Positions 44,100 to 54,335 of a stretch of DNA of 64,000 nucleotides are shown here, in pieces. Made by a program: the position numbers and the translations under genes. Below the pieces are notes generated by a model, which was given only the letters and a program-made list of their open reading frames with translations, had not been told where the DNA came from and did no database searches. Where the stretch lies: positions 45,835,087 to 45,899,086 of the forward strand of contig OY759216.1 of assembly GCA_963662175.1 (NCBI GenBank), given 5' to 3'. Source of the stretch: Aradus depressus (lineage: Eukaryota > Arthropoda > Insecta > Hemiptera > Aradidae). How positions within the stretch are numbered: position 1 is the first letter of the stretch; every line of letters begins with the position of its first letter.

Positions 44100-45424
44100 G
44101 TAATAATAACAATAATAAGAAAAACTACATGAAAATACAATCTGAAAAATGTTGGCGGAAATGACACAGTCTCTTGTTGCTGCCTCACCAGAAGAAAATA
44201 TATAAGAAAGTCATGGAGTAGCGTGGCATTGTGAAGTGTTGCCAATGTAAAGACAAAATGTCGAACACATCTCATCTTTACAGTCTTCTCATTAGACTTA
44301 CAAAACTCAACATACATGTGTCGCTCCCAGGCTTTCTGAACACGAGAAAATCTATTTATATTTCAATTTGAAATTAAATTTAAACCATTAGTCTATCATA
44401 AATGATTTATTATTTAATTTACAATCATCACTTTTAATCATACATTTTGTACTGTTAAGCCGCGTTTGAAGTTTTAGTTTCACGATTTAGTGTCGGTTAA
44501 AATTCAAGTCTTCATGGTATTCTTTTGTGATGTACAAAAAGAAAAAAAATACATGTACACACATTAAATCATTAATATTTAAAAAAATTAATTATATTTA
44601 TTTTTCTATAAATAATAAGAAACCATTTCTTTTAAAACAAATGCATGTAGAAAAAAAAAACACGGACATCAGCTGTTTTTAGTGTGTAGAGACGAGTCGA
44701 GGCCTAGGTGGAATGGAGACGGTCTGAATGAAGATAGAGAGTTGTGTTTAGGCTTAAGATGTAATGAACTTATTAGGAGTGAATTGACGATGAAATTGAT
44801 CCACAAAGAAGGTACTGTTGTTTGTTTATATGTACAGGATATATGCCCAGAAATATATAACTAAATTTTAACGCATCGCCAAAAATATAAAACAGAAATA
44901 AGATTGAAATAGTGTTAAGAATTTAGTTGTTAAGATTTTTCTTTTGATTTTTTTTTGTTTGTTTCAATGTTTAGTTTTTTTTGAATTTTATAATGAAGAT
45001 TTAAAAAAATTTACGAAAATTATTTGTTCTCGTAAATTCTATTCTATTCATTTTCTCTGTTAACCCTGTAAAGATAATTCAAAAAACCTTTGGATTAGAT
45101 TTAAATATATTTGAAACATTTAGAAAAACATCGCATCTCTTTAGAAATCCAAATGAAACGTTGGTTAATTGATTTTTTTTTTTTTTAAATAAGTGCACCT
45201 TCTTAAAAGATGCACGTCTTGTACTTTTGATATTTTTTTGGGCCCTTTTCGGAAAATACTGTAGAAATCAAAATTATATAGATGACCAGTTATAAAATTT
45301 CTACAGGAAATGTGGTAATTTATTGTTTATTATTTATTCTTTTTGTTTTAATTATTATCATATTATTATTAATGTTACTTATATATTTTTTTTTTATTTT
45401 AATTTTACAAATACATAATTAACA
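43248..45424. other. Mostly unassigned AT-rich stretch
   Basis: A repeat A left-end scrap lies at 43732-43772 (ATACGAAGTATAAGGGAGGT) and a 31-base A run near 44068-44097. The open frames at 43503, 43979 and 44682 have no recognised motif. Confidence 0.35.
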
Positions 45425-45427
45425 ATA

Positions 45428-45600
45428 TCACACTTTATTGTAACAAAGTATTGTAATCGTGAGAAAATGCGACATTGAGTTTTCAAAGGATTTTCACGTT
45501 CCAAGATCCCCTGAGTACATTTTGACCATTTTTGCAACGAAGTTTCCATTAGTTTAGTCTTTTTCGCTGCTAATATGGAATTCGAGTTTTGACTTGAACA
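45428..45600 (+). mobile_element. Repeat E left end
   Basis: AAAGTATTGTAATCGTGAGA, ACATTGAGTTTTCAAAGGAT and CCCCTGAGTACATTTTGACC. It is truncated soon after. Confidence 0.65.
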
Positions 45601-46161
45601 TTGAGTAGAACATCGTTTTTAAAATCTTACATCATCACTTACTCTAGTTAAAGTTACCCCAGGTTACCGAGCAAACTGCTAATATAACCTTCCACGTAAT
45701 AATGGGGTTAGTAAAAACATATTTAATATCATAAATATGTATTCTCAAAAAGTGGTTCTATTCCACTGGGTGAAATAGGTATAAAACTCGACTGGTTCAT
45801 TGTGATACAAATGACATCTGTTAACGAAAGTCAAAAAGAATAAGACTATTTTCCCAGGTATTACGAACCAAAATACGGTTTGTTCTTAAATGACAACGAG
45901 GATGGAGACAAGACAAAATTCAAAGCTTTCTTTTCGAACTCTCTTTTGTTGTGCTAAATATCCATGTCAGTTTGGTTTCATTATACAAACGTATATTAGA
46001 CCAGGGACAGTCAATGGTTCACTTTCCGCTGGGAAAAGTCTAAAATAAGAACGCATTTTTGGCCTAGAGAGTAGACGAGAAGGGAATTATCGAGCGTTTT
46101 ATTCGCTGGAGTAATCGCTGTATTGTACGAATTCAAATGAAATTTATGAATATTAATTTTC
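45601..46161. other. Unassigned stretch
   Basis: No recognised gene or repeat was found. Confidence 0.3.
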
Positions 46162-46505
46162 GAGGGCGACGGTAGCTCAGTAGTATGCGTGCTTGCCTCC
46201 TGAGCTCAAAAACGTGGGTTCGAAACCCGGCCGAGGCCCTTAGTTTATTTTATCTGGGAGCTAAAATAAACTTAAGCACGCCGTCCTTCGGATGGGACGT
46301 TAAGCGATGGTCCGGAGCCTGTATGATGTCAGATACTCGTTAAAGACTCATGCCGTAGGTGAATAAAACTTTAGGATAGGCAAAATTTAAGACTCCCACA
46401 GTAGAGTCGGGCTCATGTCCACCAGAGTGTCGAAAGAGCGCTCTGGTAGTAGGCGATATGACCTCGTAGTTGAAGCCCGGGCATGAATCATAATAACTAA
46501 CTAAT
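46162..46505 (+). mobile_element. SINE-1, full length, ACTAA tail
   Basis: The head GGTAGCTCAGTAGTATGCG and B-box GGGTTCGAAACCC are intact. The body is complete and it ends GAATCATAATAACTAACTAA. It is the best preserved copy with this tail type. Confidence 0.94.
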
Positions 46506-46509
46506 AATT

Positions 46510-46835
46510 ACTTTCTACAACATTTAGTGGAAGGAAGTATTGTAATGGTGCAAAAAATCCGAGATCGAGTTTATGACGGAATTTGATGTCTGTTTGAGTA
46601 TGTGATTGGAACTTTCAGAGATCTCTAACTCAAAAACGACTGTAGCAATGAACATGAAATTTTAAATGAAGGTGTCAAATGTGCTAATTTAGACCTGATT
46701 TGATTTTGCCCAAAATCAGACGAAAATAAAGACCACTTTACTTCGAGGCCTAAGTACTTTTTATTTATGACAATCAAAAGCCTCTTCAAATAAAAGTTAT
46801 AGATAATACTAAGAGGCACATTTTATTTGGTATAC
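46510..46835 (+). mobile_element. Repeat E copy
   Basis: GGAAGTATTGTAATGGTGCA, AATCCGAGATCGAGTTTATG and, distally, CTTCAAATAAAAGTTATAGA with GGCACATTTTATTTGG. A repeat A scrap follows at 46840-46988 (AACCAATCGACTGTTTGGG, reverse). Confidence 0.7.
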
Positions 46836-46988
46836 GATTAACCAGAAAAAATTAATCAATTAAGTTGCCACTCTCCCTCTAAAACCAATCGACTGTTTGG
46901 GATAAAAATCAATATTTGACTTGTAAAAAAGTTTCTGAATCTGAGGCATTTCGCGAAAAATTAATAGGTGTGTTCCTAATAGAGTTTT

Positions 46989-47131
46989 CGGTGACGTTGG
47001 AAGTAGGTGTTAGAAAATTTAATTGGATGGATATCATATTGCTTCTGTTCAAACTGGTACACCTTGAACCTTGTTTAAATAACAAAACTAACTGAACTAG
47101 TTAAAGATCCAGAGGTGAGGATATAATGTAC
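46989..47131. repeat. Repeat B copy 2
   Basis: It matches 38154-38298 nearly base for base (AAATTTAATTGGATGGATAT, CTTCTGTTCAAACTGGTACA) and has the same neighbour on its right. Confidence 0.85.
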
Positions 47132-47780
47132 AAAAAAATCGACGGTGAATAACAGACAATGTACTTCCCCAGAACGAATTAAACAATTACTCTTTTCGTT
47201 CCCCCTCCAAAAACAGTCATCAGTTGACTTACATTCGGGCTCCTAAACCCTTATACTAAATTTTGTGTCGATGAATTCATTACATCGGCAGTAATCAGGG
47301 TTTTGGAATTGAACCCCCCCTTCCCTTCAGCCAATATCACTGAAATTTGATAGATTATGTCCTCATAAGATTTTAACATTAAATATGAAATTTCATGTCG
47401 ATACATTCATTACATCGGAAGGTTAATGGGGTTTAGATTTTAGCGCCTCATCTCATCCCCCCACCTTCCGTTCGGCCGATTTCACTGAGTGTCATCCTTA
47501 CGGGGTTTCGAATTTACATATGAAATTTTGTGCCTACACATTCATTTCAACGGCAGTTATTACATTTTTGGGTTTAGCCTCCCCCCTAATTACTCCTTTC
47601 CTTTCCCAGACTTGGCTGAATATCAACAGGTGTCTGGAAACATATGATATGGGGTTCTGGATACACATATACAATTTCATTTCAATACATTCATTCTATC
47701 GGAGTTATCGTGTTTACAGGCACACACACACACACCGTTATAACTTCCCCTACACTTCGTAGGTATAGCTGAGCAAGTAA
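47132..47780 (-). mobile_element. Repeat A, both ends, about five modules
   Basis: The right end is ATCGACGGTGAATAACAGAC and TGTACTTCCCCAGAACG. CATTACATCGGCAGTAATCA and further modules follow, each with GTCGATACATTCATT-like boxes. A (CA)n tract lies where other copies have CAGACACACAG. The left end is ATAACTTCCCCTACACTTCG, then TATAGCTGAGCAAGTAA. Confidence 0.88.
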
Positions 47781-47787
47781 ATATATA

Positions 47788-48275
47788 CAGGGTGTCCTTT
47801 TAGATGGCCCGGCTGAATTACTCTTGAACCGATAACGTTATAAAATAAATTTAAAATACGAATGTAATATTTTTCAGTCTAGTTTAAAATTTCGACCTGT
47901 TTTTGAAAAACCAGAGTAGGGGAGAAAACAACTTAAAAATTTCAAAAGGACCCTATAACTTCCGATATATCATTGTAAAGGATTTTTACGCTGAAATCAA
48001 TGGTGCAACCCGATTTTAAATTGATCAAAAAATTTCAGAGTTATAGTGCAAAGTTTTAAAACAAAACAAAAACATTTTGTTTGTTTCGGTATTAATTCCA
48101 ATAAACCTAATTTGCTTCCTAATTTTAGTAAAAACGTTAAATTGCTTTTATTGTTTACAAATAGGTCGACATTTTAAACTAGACTGAAAAATATTAAATA
48201 CGTATTTTTTATTTTTTTTTATAACGTTATCGGTTCAAGAGAAATTCAGCCGGGTCATCTAAAAAGGACACCCTG
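47788..48275. mobile_element. 488-bp MITE with ~110-bp TIRs and TA duplication
   Basis: CAGGGTGTCCTTTTAGATGG continues through GAACCGATAACGTTATAAAA and CAGTCTAGTTTAAAATTTCG on the left. The right end carries the inverse, ending GGACACCCTG. TA flanks both ends (47786-47787, 48276-48277). TA targets and long TIRs fit a Tc1/mariner-type MITE. It inserted beside the left end of a repeat A copy. Confidence 0.88.
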
Positions 48276-48277
48276 TA

Positions 48278-48660
48278 CAATACATATGCTACTTACAAAA
48301 AAAACTGTAACATACAATAAGGCTAAAATAATACAACTATCACAAATTTCTGTAGTTAAGCATCGGATATTAGTCTAGTTTGTTGGAGATTGTTTGAGAG
48401 TGGTCTGAATCTGCCTTTCTTCAAGCTATGGGCGACTAACACTCAACTAAGACAGAGGTTTATCATATCGTAGGAACAATTCAATGGATGTCTCATTGAT
48501 CCTGGATATCTGGAACACCGCTGAATGGTGTCCAGTCAGTTCGAAAAGATCTTCATTGACCTCCTAGTTCTGAACAACGAATCAAACAATCCCCATCAAC
48601 TACCAGGAAGGAATGACCGAAGTAGGCCATGGGGAAGAAATCATGACCTTTATATACAAA
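48278..48660. other. Unassigned stretch
   Basis: Nothing was recognised. Confidence 0.3.
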
Positions 48661-48664
48661 GATA

Positions 48665-48830
48665 AACTCAATATTCACTCACGAAAGAAGGATCGTAATC
48701 GTCCGAAAATCCAAAATAAGTGTTTCAAATTCACGATTTAAGGTCCCCTGAATACGTTTTGACCATTTTCGTGATGTCTGTGGCTCTGTGTCTGTGTGTG
48801 TGTATGTGATGGGAACTATTTAAGACCTCG
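48665..48830 (+). mobile_element. Repeat E left part
   Basis: GGATCGTAATCGTCCGAAAA, GGTCCCCTGAATACGTTTTG and a (TG)n tract before truncation. Confidence 0.65.
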
Positions 48831-48834
48831 TCAA

Positions 48835-49075
48835 CAGTTGATATTCAACAGTTGACTTACATAGGGGCTCCTAAATCCTCATACTAAAATTTATGTTACG
48901 TCCTCATTAGGTTTTGACTTTAAATATGAAATTTGATGTCGATAAATTCATTAAATCGGGAGTTATTGTCCCCCTCCTCTTCCTTCGGCCGATTTTATTG
49001 AAAATTTATAGGTGTCATATCCGTATGGGGTTTCGAATTTACATATGAAATTTTGTGCCTATACGCTCATTTCAA
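48835..49075 (-). mobile_element. Repeat A fragment
   Basis: CAACAGTTGACTTACATAGG, TTTGATGTCGATAAATTCAT and CATATGAAATTTTGTGCCTA. Repeat E sequence lies on both sides (48665-48830 and 49080-49350). Confidence 0.75.
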
Positions 49076-49079
49076 TATT

Positions 49080-49350
49080 TAAAAAAATCGTTTTGGATAA
49101 AAGTTGTAGAAAATATAAAAAGGTTCATTTTATATGAAATACATTTTTTCGAAAGTTGTCCGGATTGCAAGATATATACCAAAATCTTAATTTCCAATTT
49201 CACGTTCATTACTACAATTGTTTTTGAGTTAGAGCTCAAAGTTTCAATTACATACACATAGGCAGACAGAGCACAGACATTCTAGAAAAAGATCAAAACG
49301 TGTTCAAGGGGCTTTTAAGAAAACCGCCTTCGAATGCTTGATTTATGAGT
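49080..49350 (-). mobile_element. Repeat E body
   Basis: AAAAGTTGTAGAAAATATAA, TTTTTGAGTTAGAGCTCAAA and GATCAAAACGTGTTCAAGGG. It lies opposite in orientation to the E copy at 48665, so the two are not one interrupted element. Confidence 0.6.
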
Positions 49351-49913
49351 CTATTACGTTTTATTCTATGAGAAAATATTAAAGTTATAACTAATAATAT
49401 AAATGGATAAAAACAACGAACTTTTCTAAATTTTATATTGTTTAATTATTCACAAATATACTCATATAAGTAATACACTTCCTGCGTTGGTGTAGCTAGT
49501 GGGGGAGGCAGGGGTCGGCACGCCCCCCTCAGAATGCCCGGTGCCTCCCCACCCAGAAAAGTGCGATCTAATGTACTTAATTTAAAAAAAAATATAATAT
49601 ATAACAACAACTCCACTACAGACAAACATTACAGTCAAGACATTAGAAGGATATAGAAAGCTTCAGTTCACAGTCAAAATTAATCGGATTCTTAAAGTTT
49701 GGACTGCAATGTATGCTGACAATCGGCGAAGTATGAAAGTTTAGCCAACGGATCGAATTGTGCGTTTCAAACTAAAACGCGCACACATTATAAAATCTCT
49801 TCCAAAAACTCCCCAAGGGTTGTTTACCTAAAATAAAAAAGACTAACTAAAGATATGATTGTGACATGTAAACTATTGTTTCATTTTATTAGCCGGTAGA
49901 CCGGTTGCTCGTA
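49351..49913. other. Unassigned stretch
   Basis: A GC-rich patch (GTGGGGGAGGCAGGGGTCGG) lies at 49499-49550. The rest is AT-rich with nothing recognised. Confidence 0.3.
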
Positions 49914-50070
49914 ACTAGCGATGCCTGCGAGTGAATCGCGATCGCTAGGAGCGAAACAAGAGCGAATTGTGGGTTGTTTGGTATTGAATTGAAGATAATT
50001 TCATTTAGAAGATCATGCTTGGAATTAGCGATGCCTGCGAGAGAATGGCAATCGCTAGGAGCGAAAACAA
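49914..50070. repeat. Direct repeat with internal hairpins
   Basis: TAGCGATGCCTGCGAG at 49917 and 50026 is each followed by ATCGCTAGGAGCGAAA. AGCGAT and ATCGCT in each unit are inverted. The two units are 109 bp apart. Confidence 0.75.
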
Positions 50071-50624
50071 GAAGAAAGGATATAGAGGAAAGAAAGGAAG
50101 CAAGATAATTGTTTATTTCCGGAGTTGTATGAACGACCAGGGAGGGTTGAGCTCCCCTATTCTTAGAAGAAGCTGATGCAACCGGTGATCGGTGATTGGC
50201 TGGAGGTGGATTTGGTGATAAAGATGATCGCACCGGTCATCACCAGGGATATCATTATCGAGGTACCACGTAGTTAAGTTATAATTAAGTCCTTCAGACA
50301 TACGGCCAAAATTATATATTAAATTGTTTTTACTTTTAAATATAATATGTTCCCATTTAAAATATTAGGTATATGTTCTTTTTAAAATAAATATGTTACA
50401 GTTCTAGGTTTGATTCATTCCATTCCCCCCCCCCCCACTCATGGTGACTACACATTAGGAACTTGTAACCGTTCTTCCCGTGAGGAGTGTACTCAGCTAT
50501 CCAAGGCATTTTTAATTTAAAGTCGCGATTTAATAATTTTCCGATATTAATTTAATATTTTTACTAATTAAGTAATTTGCATTCTCACGCAGGATGAAAA
50601 CGTTTACACTATGTGTAGGTAAGT
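50071..50624. other. Unassigned stretch
   Basis: The open frames at 49889-50301 (reverse) have no recognised motif. Nothing was called. Confidence 0.3.
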
Positions 50625-50748
50625 TAGTTATTGTTTTTTAGGCAAAACGATCAATTTAATTTAGAGGGAGAGCGAACACTTTATAGATTATTCGTTGAGG
50701 GGAAGTAAATTGCTGGTGATTCAATGGCGATTTTTTTCCGGTTTAATA
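50625..50748 (+). mobile_element. Repeat A right end
   Basis: TTTAATTTAGAGGGAGAGCG, GTTGAGGGGAAGTAAATTGC and TGGTGATTCAATGGCG plus T7. The terminal hairpin is disrupted by an insertion. Confidence 0.7.
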
Positions 50749-51094
50749 TAATATTTCCAACTTCAGAAAATCTACTTGTATTCCTTAAATAGAATATACA
50801 AAGTGATGTTGACCCTGTCATTTAGATACCAATATATAACAGAATATATTCATAAACATAATATTTTCCAAATAACATACTTAGACTTGTTGAACTTTAC
50901 TTCTCTTCCTGAAATCGTGAACTCATTACTTTCTGATTTTTGATTAAATAGATGAAGGACCGTTACACAAACTTTGGTCCATTCCTTCTTCATTAAAAAA
51001 ATAAAAAGTTAAATATTTTCAGTACTGGATGGTATTTCAGAGCTGGGAGAATCCTTGAACCGTGCCCACTACCAACTTCGGTACAATATATTAT

Positions 51095-51930
51095 TCCCTA
51101 CAGACACTTTTGGTATTTTCTTTGAAGCGCTATAACTTTGTTCGTAATGATCCTATCTCAATTCAGAACCATTCGGATTACTGGAAATTTAACAAGAATC
51201 ATGTTTGGTAAGAACCAATTTTTCGATAGGACTAACATTTTTCGCGTAAATTAAAGAAAAGTCTAAAAAAAATAAGTTTCAAAACGTCATTTTACTTTCC
51301 CAGCTATTCGAAGTATAGGGGCAGTTATGTAATAAGGTCGAAAATTCGATGCGGAGTTTTCCGACCTCCAGTTTCCAAATATAAAAACAAAAGTCCTTCT
51401 ATGTACCTGAGAGTCTCTGTGTGAACACATAAAAACTTTAATAACTTCCGAAAGATCTATTGACTCTAAATTGTAAATGTGCGATCTAAACGCTATAAGG
51501 ACAATATCAATTGTTTTTCAGCCAAATCGACCGAAGGAAAGGGGAGATCAGGGGAAGGAGCTCAATCAAAAACCTTATTAACTGCCGGCGTAATGAATTT
51601 ATCGATACAAAGTTTAGTATACGGATTTAAGAGCTCCTATATAAGTCAACTATTGAATATTAGTGCAAACGGTCGACTGATTTTGGAGGGGGAGCGAAAA
51701 CTTAATTTATTAATTCCCTGACGACTTTTTAAACTGTTTAGCACATTTTCATTTCAAATTTCAAGTGCAATGCTAGAATCGTTTCTGCTCTAGACCGCTC
51801 ATAAAGTTCCAATCATACATTCATCATCGCGAAAATGGTCAGAACGTATTTAGGGGACTTTAAAACGTAAAAATTTCGGATTTTCGCACGATTACAATAC
51901 CTATAGTGTAAGGATAGGTATAAGAAAGTA
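51095..51930 (-). mobile_element. Repeat E interrupted by repeat A
   Basis: The left portion (AAGCGCTATAACTTTGTTCG, TTTTTCGATAGGACTAACA) stops in ...CGTCATTTT at 51293. After the A insert the body resumes at AAACTGTTTAGCAC and continues to GAAAATGGTCAGAACGTATT and the hairpin end ACCTATAGTGTAAGG...TATAAGAAAG. Confidence 0.78.
51294..51730 (+). mobile_element. Repeat A inserted in repeat E
   Basis: It starts ACTTTCCCAGCTATTCGAAG directly after TTTT of E and ends CCTGACGACTTTTT directly before AAACTGTTT of E. There are two to three modules, and most of the right hairpin (GGGGAAGTACATTGCCGG) is deleted. Confidence 0.85.
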
Positions 51931-52393
51931 AAAATTAATTTTGTTTTATGTATTCACAATACATTAATTAAAACTATGCCCCCCCCCCCCCCCCCCCCCA
52001 ACTTTTGAAGAAAATTTATGATTCAACAGAGAATAGGGGTCATTGGTCATTGTGTGTGAATGAGTACTCTTATATAAGAATGTCTGCGTAAGATGTAGCT
52101 GAAGGTGCTCTTATAAACAGTGAGAGCGCGGCAACTCTCATGGTGGACAATGGACGCGCCACCTCGCACTTTCTACTGACAACAACAAAATACTTTTCCA
52201 CAACCCCCTTCCCCCCCTTTTTTCTTTATTACATATTTTTTAATTAATTAATTTCTTTTCAAGGTTTTATTTCAGAATATTTTATTGAATACAACAACCC
52301 AGTATTGTATTATATAAGAAATTTATAATAACAATAATAACATGCATTTCTAAAGAAAGTAATTTAATAAGAATTATTCTCAATTTCTCTTAT
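51931..52393. other. Unassigned stretch with a poly-C run
   Basis: A run of about 21 C lies at 51979-51999. Nothing else was recognised. Confidence 0.3.
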
Positions 52394-52407
52394 AATCGAA
52401 GAATTTA

Positions 52408-52666
52408 GTTAGTTATTATGACTCATGCCCGGGCTTTAACTACGAGGTCTTTCGTCACTCTGGTGGACATGAGCCCGATTCTACTGTGGGAGTCCTGACA
52501 TCGTACCGGCTCGGGACCAGCGCTTAACGTCCCATCCGAAGGACGGCGTGCTTACGTTTATTTTACCTACCAAATAAAATAAACTAAGGGCCAAGGGCCG
52601 GGTTTCGAACCCACTACCTTGAGCTCAGAAGGCAAGCACGCATATCACTGGGCTACCGGCGCCCTC
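52408..52666 (-). mobile_element. SINE-1 with internal deletions and target-site duplication
   Basis: AATCGAAGAATTTA (52394-52407) and AATCGAAGGATTTA (52667-52680) flank it. The head CGCATATCACTGGGCTACCG is intact. The body lacks the ATCGCCTACTACCAGAGCGC block and the TTAGGGTAGGCAAA block. The ACTAA-type tail is present. Confidence 0.92.
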
Positions 52667-52764
52667 AATCGAAGGATTTAAATAAATACAGTATAGAAAT
52701 TTTAATGAATCCTTTAATATAATATATTTTTCAGTAGCTATATTTTTTCTCCAATTTATTTTTT

Positions 52765-52832
52765 AGGTTTTTACTACCTAGGTAATATAGATGTTTCGGG
52801 AAAAACTCCCGTCATCATTGTCTAAAAAATAA
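52765..52832 (-). repeat. Solo foldback arm
   Basis: On the reverse strand: ATGATGA (52812-52818), C, a GGGA/TCCC hairpin, GAAA (52794-52797), then CATCTATATTACC. The first base of the CTGATGA box is changed. Confidence 0.55.
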
Positions 52833-52883
52833 TCATTTTATAACATTTTACATAAAGATCTACACGTTTAAGTTTTTGTTGTG

Positions 52884-53061
52884 GGAGGTGAAAAAATCTT
52901 GAGCACGCCGTCCTTCGGATGGGAACCCCTACCTAGATAGACAAAATTTAGGACGCACACAGTTGAGTCGGGCTCATGTCCACGAAAGTAACGAAAGAGC
53001 GATGGGGAAGTAGGTGATATGACCACGCATCTAAAGCCTGCAGCTAATAACTAATTAACTT
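52884..53061 (+). mobile_element. SINE-1, degraded
   Basis: AGCACGCCGTCCTTCGGATG, an internal deletion, TAGACAAAATTTAGGACGC and AAAGTAACGAAAGAGCGAT. It ends in AATAACTAATTAAC. Confidence 0.75.
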
Positions 53062-53239
53062 TATTGTTGTTATATTTTATTAATTTATTTATTTTTTCAA
53101 TTGTTATGCAATATCCAGCATCAAATAATAAACTATGTGAGAGGTCAAACTGTATTTATATTTTGCAACCTATGAAATCATCTCTCACTACATCAGTCAT
53201 CTTCACAGTCTTTGTACATATTTTTCATAGGACCAAATA

Positions 53240-53278
53240 AACGCAGATATTCCCGTGCAATGCCGAGTAACATTCTAG
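53240..53278 (+). mobile_element. Degenerate Helitron 3' end
   Basis: ATTCCCGTGCAATGCCGAGT, then AACATT and CTAGT, match the 3' stem and CTAG end of 39982-40537. No 5' end was located. Confidence 0.5.
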
Positions 53279-53671
53279 TGAAAGCTAATAGTGTTTTGCA
53301 GATTTATATAGTGATAGAGGGGGTGTGCTAAATAAACTGGTATGATTCAGAGAAATAACAGACCTTGGCAAATGTAGGAATATATTAGCATATATAATAA
53401 CAAAATGTATTCGGAAATATAATAAGAAGGTAAATAAAGAAAAAAATAACAAAATAATAATAATAATAAAAAAAATGGGAATAAATAAATTATTAAATAA
53501 ACAGGTTATTGACAACAGAAATTTGGTTTCTTTTAAAAATAGGCCAGTGGGAGATAAAGAATGCATGTACGGGCTCCAAAAACCTTGAAAATGAGAAAGG
53601 GATTTGTGACATGATGCAAAAAAATTTGTTACGATTGACAAATAGGCGAGTGCGGAGAGAGATAGACAGGC

Positions 53672-53755
53672 TCGGAATAAAAAACCTAAGGGTCTCAGCC
53701 GGGTTTCGAACCCGCAGTCTTTAGCACGCTACCTCTGAAATATCCGCGTCTTCAA
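53672..53755 (-). mobile_element. SINE-1 head fragment
   Basis: AACCTAAGGGTCTCAGCCGG, B-box GGGTTTCGAACCCGC and AGCACGCTACCTCTGAAAT. The body beyond the head is missing. Confidence 0.7.
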
Positions 53756-53869
53756 CGCCAGTTTACTGGTTCATAACTGAAACAGGTAGAAAATCGTCGG
53801 ATTTAGTAAATATGATTCAATTTTATCATTTGTCGATTTTATTTTTTCAACTTATTAAATTTATCGTAT

Positions 53870-54335
53870 AGTATAAGGAAGTGTTGTAATCATACAAAAA
53901 TCCGAGATATAGTTTTCAACAGAATTACAGGTCCCCTGAATACGTTAAGGCCATTTTCACGTTGATGTCTGTCAGTGAACTTAGATCTGATCAGATTGTG
54001 GCAGAAATTGGATGAAAATTGATACAATTTTACTTAGGGACCTAATTACCCGAAACTGCATAATATAATTATGACCTAATCAAGTTTTTGAGAAACCTTA
54101 CACGCCTTATACATAAGTACAAAGGAAGAAAACATGCAGAAAATCGTTCTAAAATGTCGTTTTGAAACTAATTTTTTTTTTTTTTTTAACGTTTGCATGA
54201 TTCACGCAAAAACCGTTACTCATATCGAAGTGTTCTAATCAAATTCCGAATCAAGTCAAATGAGTTGAGCTAAGGTTAATACGCGAACAAAGATATAGCG
54301 CTCCAAAGATCCTACATTAAATTTCCATAGAAAAT
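53870..54335 (+). mobile_element. Repeat E, near complete
   Basis: The left end TATCGTATAGTATAAGGAAG then TGTTGTAATC, ATACAAAAATCCGAG and GTTTTCAACAGAATTAC. The body runs on through AAAATCGTTCTAAAATGTCG and GCAAAAACCGTTACTC to AAAGATATAGCGCTCCAAAG. It is the best left end of E for comparison with repeat A. Confidence 0.8.

Noticed and set aside
49901..50233. 114-codon reverse open frame
   Set aside because: Overlapped by another frame and by the hairpin repeat; no domain.
53285..53641. 118-codon reverse open frame rich in F, I and L
   Set aside because: Low-complexity A/T sequence read as hydrophobic residues; no family resemblance.
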